NCBI GenBank assembly: GCA_934749845.1
Contig: CAKVHQ010000006.1
Location: 7,904 to 71,903, forward strand
Direction of reading: 5' to 3'
Source: an uncultured Clostridia bacterium
GTDB lineage: Bacteria > Bacillota > Clostridia > Christensenellales > UBA1242
DNA: 64,000 bases
Under the pieces are notes generated by a model. It ran no database searches. It saw only the letters and a list, made by a program, of their open reading frames with translations, and was not told the DNA's origin. The position numbers and the translations under genes were made by a program. This document shows, piece after piece, positions 62,502 through 64,000 of the stretch (within the stretch, counting starts at the first letter, position 1; each line of letters starts with the position of its first letter).

Positions 62502-64000
62502 TTATTTATTTTCGTCTGTTGTGTATTGGCTTGGGTCAACATTAACATCATCACCAACGCCAGCACCTTCTTGTGCGCCAGCATTTTGTGAGTTTTGACC
62601 TGCACCTGCACTAGCATTTTGATAAAGTTTTGTTACAATAGGCTCTGTTGTTTTAGATAATGTTTCCAAGGCTTTTCTAATATCGTCTGCATTTTCTGCT
62701 TGGATATCTTTCTTTGCTTGTTCAATAGCACTTGTTAAACTATCTTTTTCTTCTTGACTAAGTTTGTCGCCACTATCTCTAAGCATTTTTTCTAAGCCCA
62801 AAATTACGCTATCTGCTTGGTTTCGAGTGTCGATAACTTCTTTTCTCTTTTTATCTTCTTCAGCAAATGCTTCTGCATCTTTAACTGCTTTGTCGATATC
62901 TTCTTCTTTAAGATTTGATGAAGCAGTGATTGTGATTGATTGTTCCTTGCCTGTTCCAAGGTCTTTTGCACTTACATGAACAATTCCGTTTGCATCAATA
63001 TCGAATGTAACTTCAATTTGTGGAACACCTCTTGGTGCAGGTGGAATATCGTTCAAACTAAATCTTCCAAGAGTTTTGTTGTCTTTCGCAAACTCTCTTT
63101 CGCCTTGAAGAACATGAATGTCAACACCTGGTTGATTATCTGTTGCGGTTGAGAAAATTTGGCTCTTCTTTGTTGGGATTGTTGTGTTTCTGTTAATAAG
63201 TTTTGTGCATACGCCACCAAGTGTTTCAATACCAAGTGAAAGTGGTGTGACATCAAGAAGTAAAACATCTTTAACATCGCCTTTCAAAACACCACCTTGA
63301 ATTGCTGCGCCAATAGCAACGCATTCATCTGGGTTAATGCCCTTAAATGGTTCTTTGCCCATGTAGTTTTTAAGTTGTTCAACAACTGCTGGAATACGAG
63401 TTGAACCACCAACCAAAATAACTTTGTCAATTTGGTCTTTGGTTAATTTTGCATCTTTAAGAGCAAGTTCAACTTTTTGAAGTGATGTCTTAATATATGA
63501 ATCAATCAAACTTTCAAATTTTGCTCTTGTTAAGTTATATTCCAAATGTTTTGGACCTGTGCTGTCTGCTGTGATAAATGGCAAGTTGATGGTTGTGCTT
63601 GTTGCACTTGACAAATCAATTTTTGCTTTTTCTGCAGCTTCTTTTAATCTTTGCATAGCCATTTTGTCTGTGCTTAAATCAATGCCGTTGTTTGCTTTAA
63701 AGTCGTCAACCAAAAGTTTAATGATTGCGTTATCAAAGTCATCGCCACCAAGATGTGTATCGCCGTTTGTTGAAAGAACTTCAAACACGCCATCTCCAAT
63801 TTCAAGAATAGATACATCGAATGTACCGCCACCAAGGTCGTAAACCAAAATTTTGTGTGCTGCTTGTTCGCCTTTGTCAAGACCGTAAGCAAGTGATGCT
63901 GCTGTTGGTTCGTTGATAATTCTTAAAACATTAAGACCTGCAATTTTACCAGCATCCTTGGTTGCTTGTCTTTGGCTGTCGTTAAAGTATGCAGGAACAG
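62502..64000 (-). CDS. dnaK: Chaperone DnaK (Hsp70), 5' partial
   Basis: The C-terminal ~500 residues of DnaK; the start lies beyond the right edge. Visible: [16 protein letters not shown] and [15 protein letters not shown] (nucleotide-binding), [12 protein letters not shown], then the substrate domain with [21 protein letters not shown] and the helical lid. The C-terminus is Ala/Gly/Gln-rich and ends in DENK rather than EEVD, as expected for bacteria. dnaJ follows; grpE and hrcA are presumably upstream, outside the window. Confidence 0.96.
   Translation of the reverse strand, partial: VPAYFNDSQRQATKDAGKIAGLNVLRIINEPTAASLAYGLDKGEQAAHKILVYDLGGGTFDVSILEIGDGVFEVLSTNGDTHLGGDDFDNAIIKLLVDDFKANNGIDLSTDKMAMQRLKEAAEKAKIDLSSATSTTINLPFITADSTGPKHLEYNLTRAKFESLIDSYIKTSLQKVELALKDAKLTKDQIDKVILVGGSTRIPAVVEQLKNYMGKEPFKGINPDECVAIGAAIQGGVLKGDVKDVLLLDVTPLSLGIETLGGVCTKLINRNTTIPTKKSQIFSTATDNQPGVDIHVLQGEREFAKDNKTLGRFSLNDIPPAPRGVPQIEVTFDIDANGIVHVSAKDLGTGKEQSITITASSNLKEEDIDKAVKDAEAFAEEDKKRKEVIDTRNQADSVILGLEKMLRDSGDKLSQEEKDSLTSAIEQAKKDIQAENADDIRKALETLSKTTEPIVTKLYQNASAGAGQNSQNAGAQEGAGVGDDVNVDPSQYTTDENK

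Overview
This is an AT-rich chromosomal segment from a low-GC, very probably endospore-forming Bacillota (Clostridia-like) bacterium. The lineage markers are a SigK-type sporulation sigma factor, a PdaB-type spore polysaccharide deacetylase, SepF, TrmK, RNase J, a type-A RNase P RNA and a large SRP RNA carrying an Alu domain. The gut-Clostridia flavour is my inference; no 16S or tRNA gene is present to fix the taxonomy. Most genes lie on the minus strand, in short operons with good Shine-Dalgarno sites, closed by clear intrinsic terminators.

Layout. 1-9.3 kb: a partial zinc-ribbon protein, a lipoprotein, argS, RNase P RNA, sigK-like, a GNAT protein, RNase J and two polytopic membrane proteins. 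9.4-18.6 kb: a compact phage head and packaging cassette, read from terminase to two holin-like proteins (minus strand). It has no integrase, replication, endolysin or tail-fibre genes, and its capsid gene is cut by an in-frame UAA. 18.6-20.2 kb: a membrane SH3-like protein and an HTH/sigma-like regulator whose promoter region carries a LexA-like box. 20.2-31.1 kb: a tandem-OB SSB-like protein, pdaB, a zinc-ribbon coiled-coil protein, trmK, rpoD, dnaG, parC and parE. 31.3-41.7 kb is a cell-envelope and tRNA-modification block: murG, ddl, small HTH regulators, a surface protein behind an attenuator-like leader, membrane-fused murF with an alpha/beta hydrolase, a tsaB-rimI fusion, tsaE, sepF and a SPOR protein. 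41.8-46.9 kb: groESL, a stand-alone alarmone-hydrolase-like HD protein, an RluD-type synthase, a HEPN-CBS protein and SRP RNA. 47-64 kb: small membrane proteins, ung, trxB, rpsI-rplM, lepA, a GDPD, rarA, asnS, HIT, mtaB, rsmE, dnaJ and the 3' part of dnaK.

How the parts work together. Most of the window is housekeeping: translation and tRNA modification, replication initiation and topology, cell-wall precursor synthesis and division, and protein folding. The accessory signals stand out against it. They are the stripped-down capsid cassette with an SOS-like control point, a set of SD-less genes whose -10 box sits exactly six bases before the start codon (predicted leaderless mRNAs), small HTH proteins with their own operators, an RNA attenuator with tandem antiterminator repeats, and a HEPN nuclease-like domain fused to CBS sensors.
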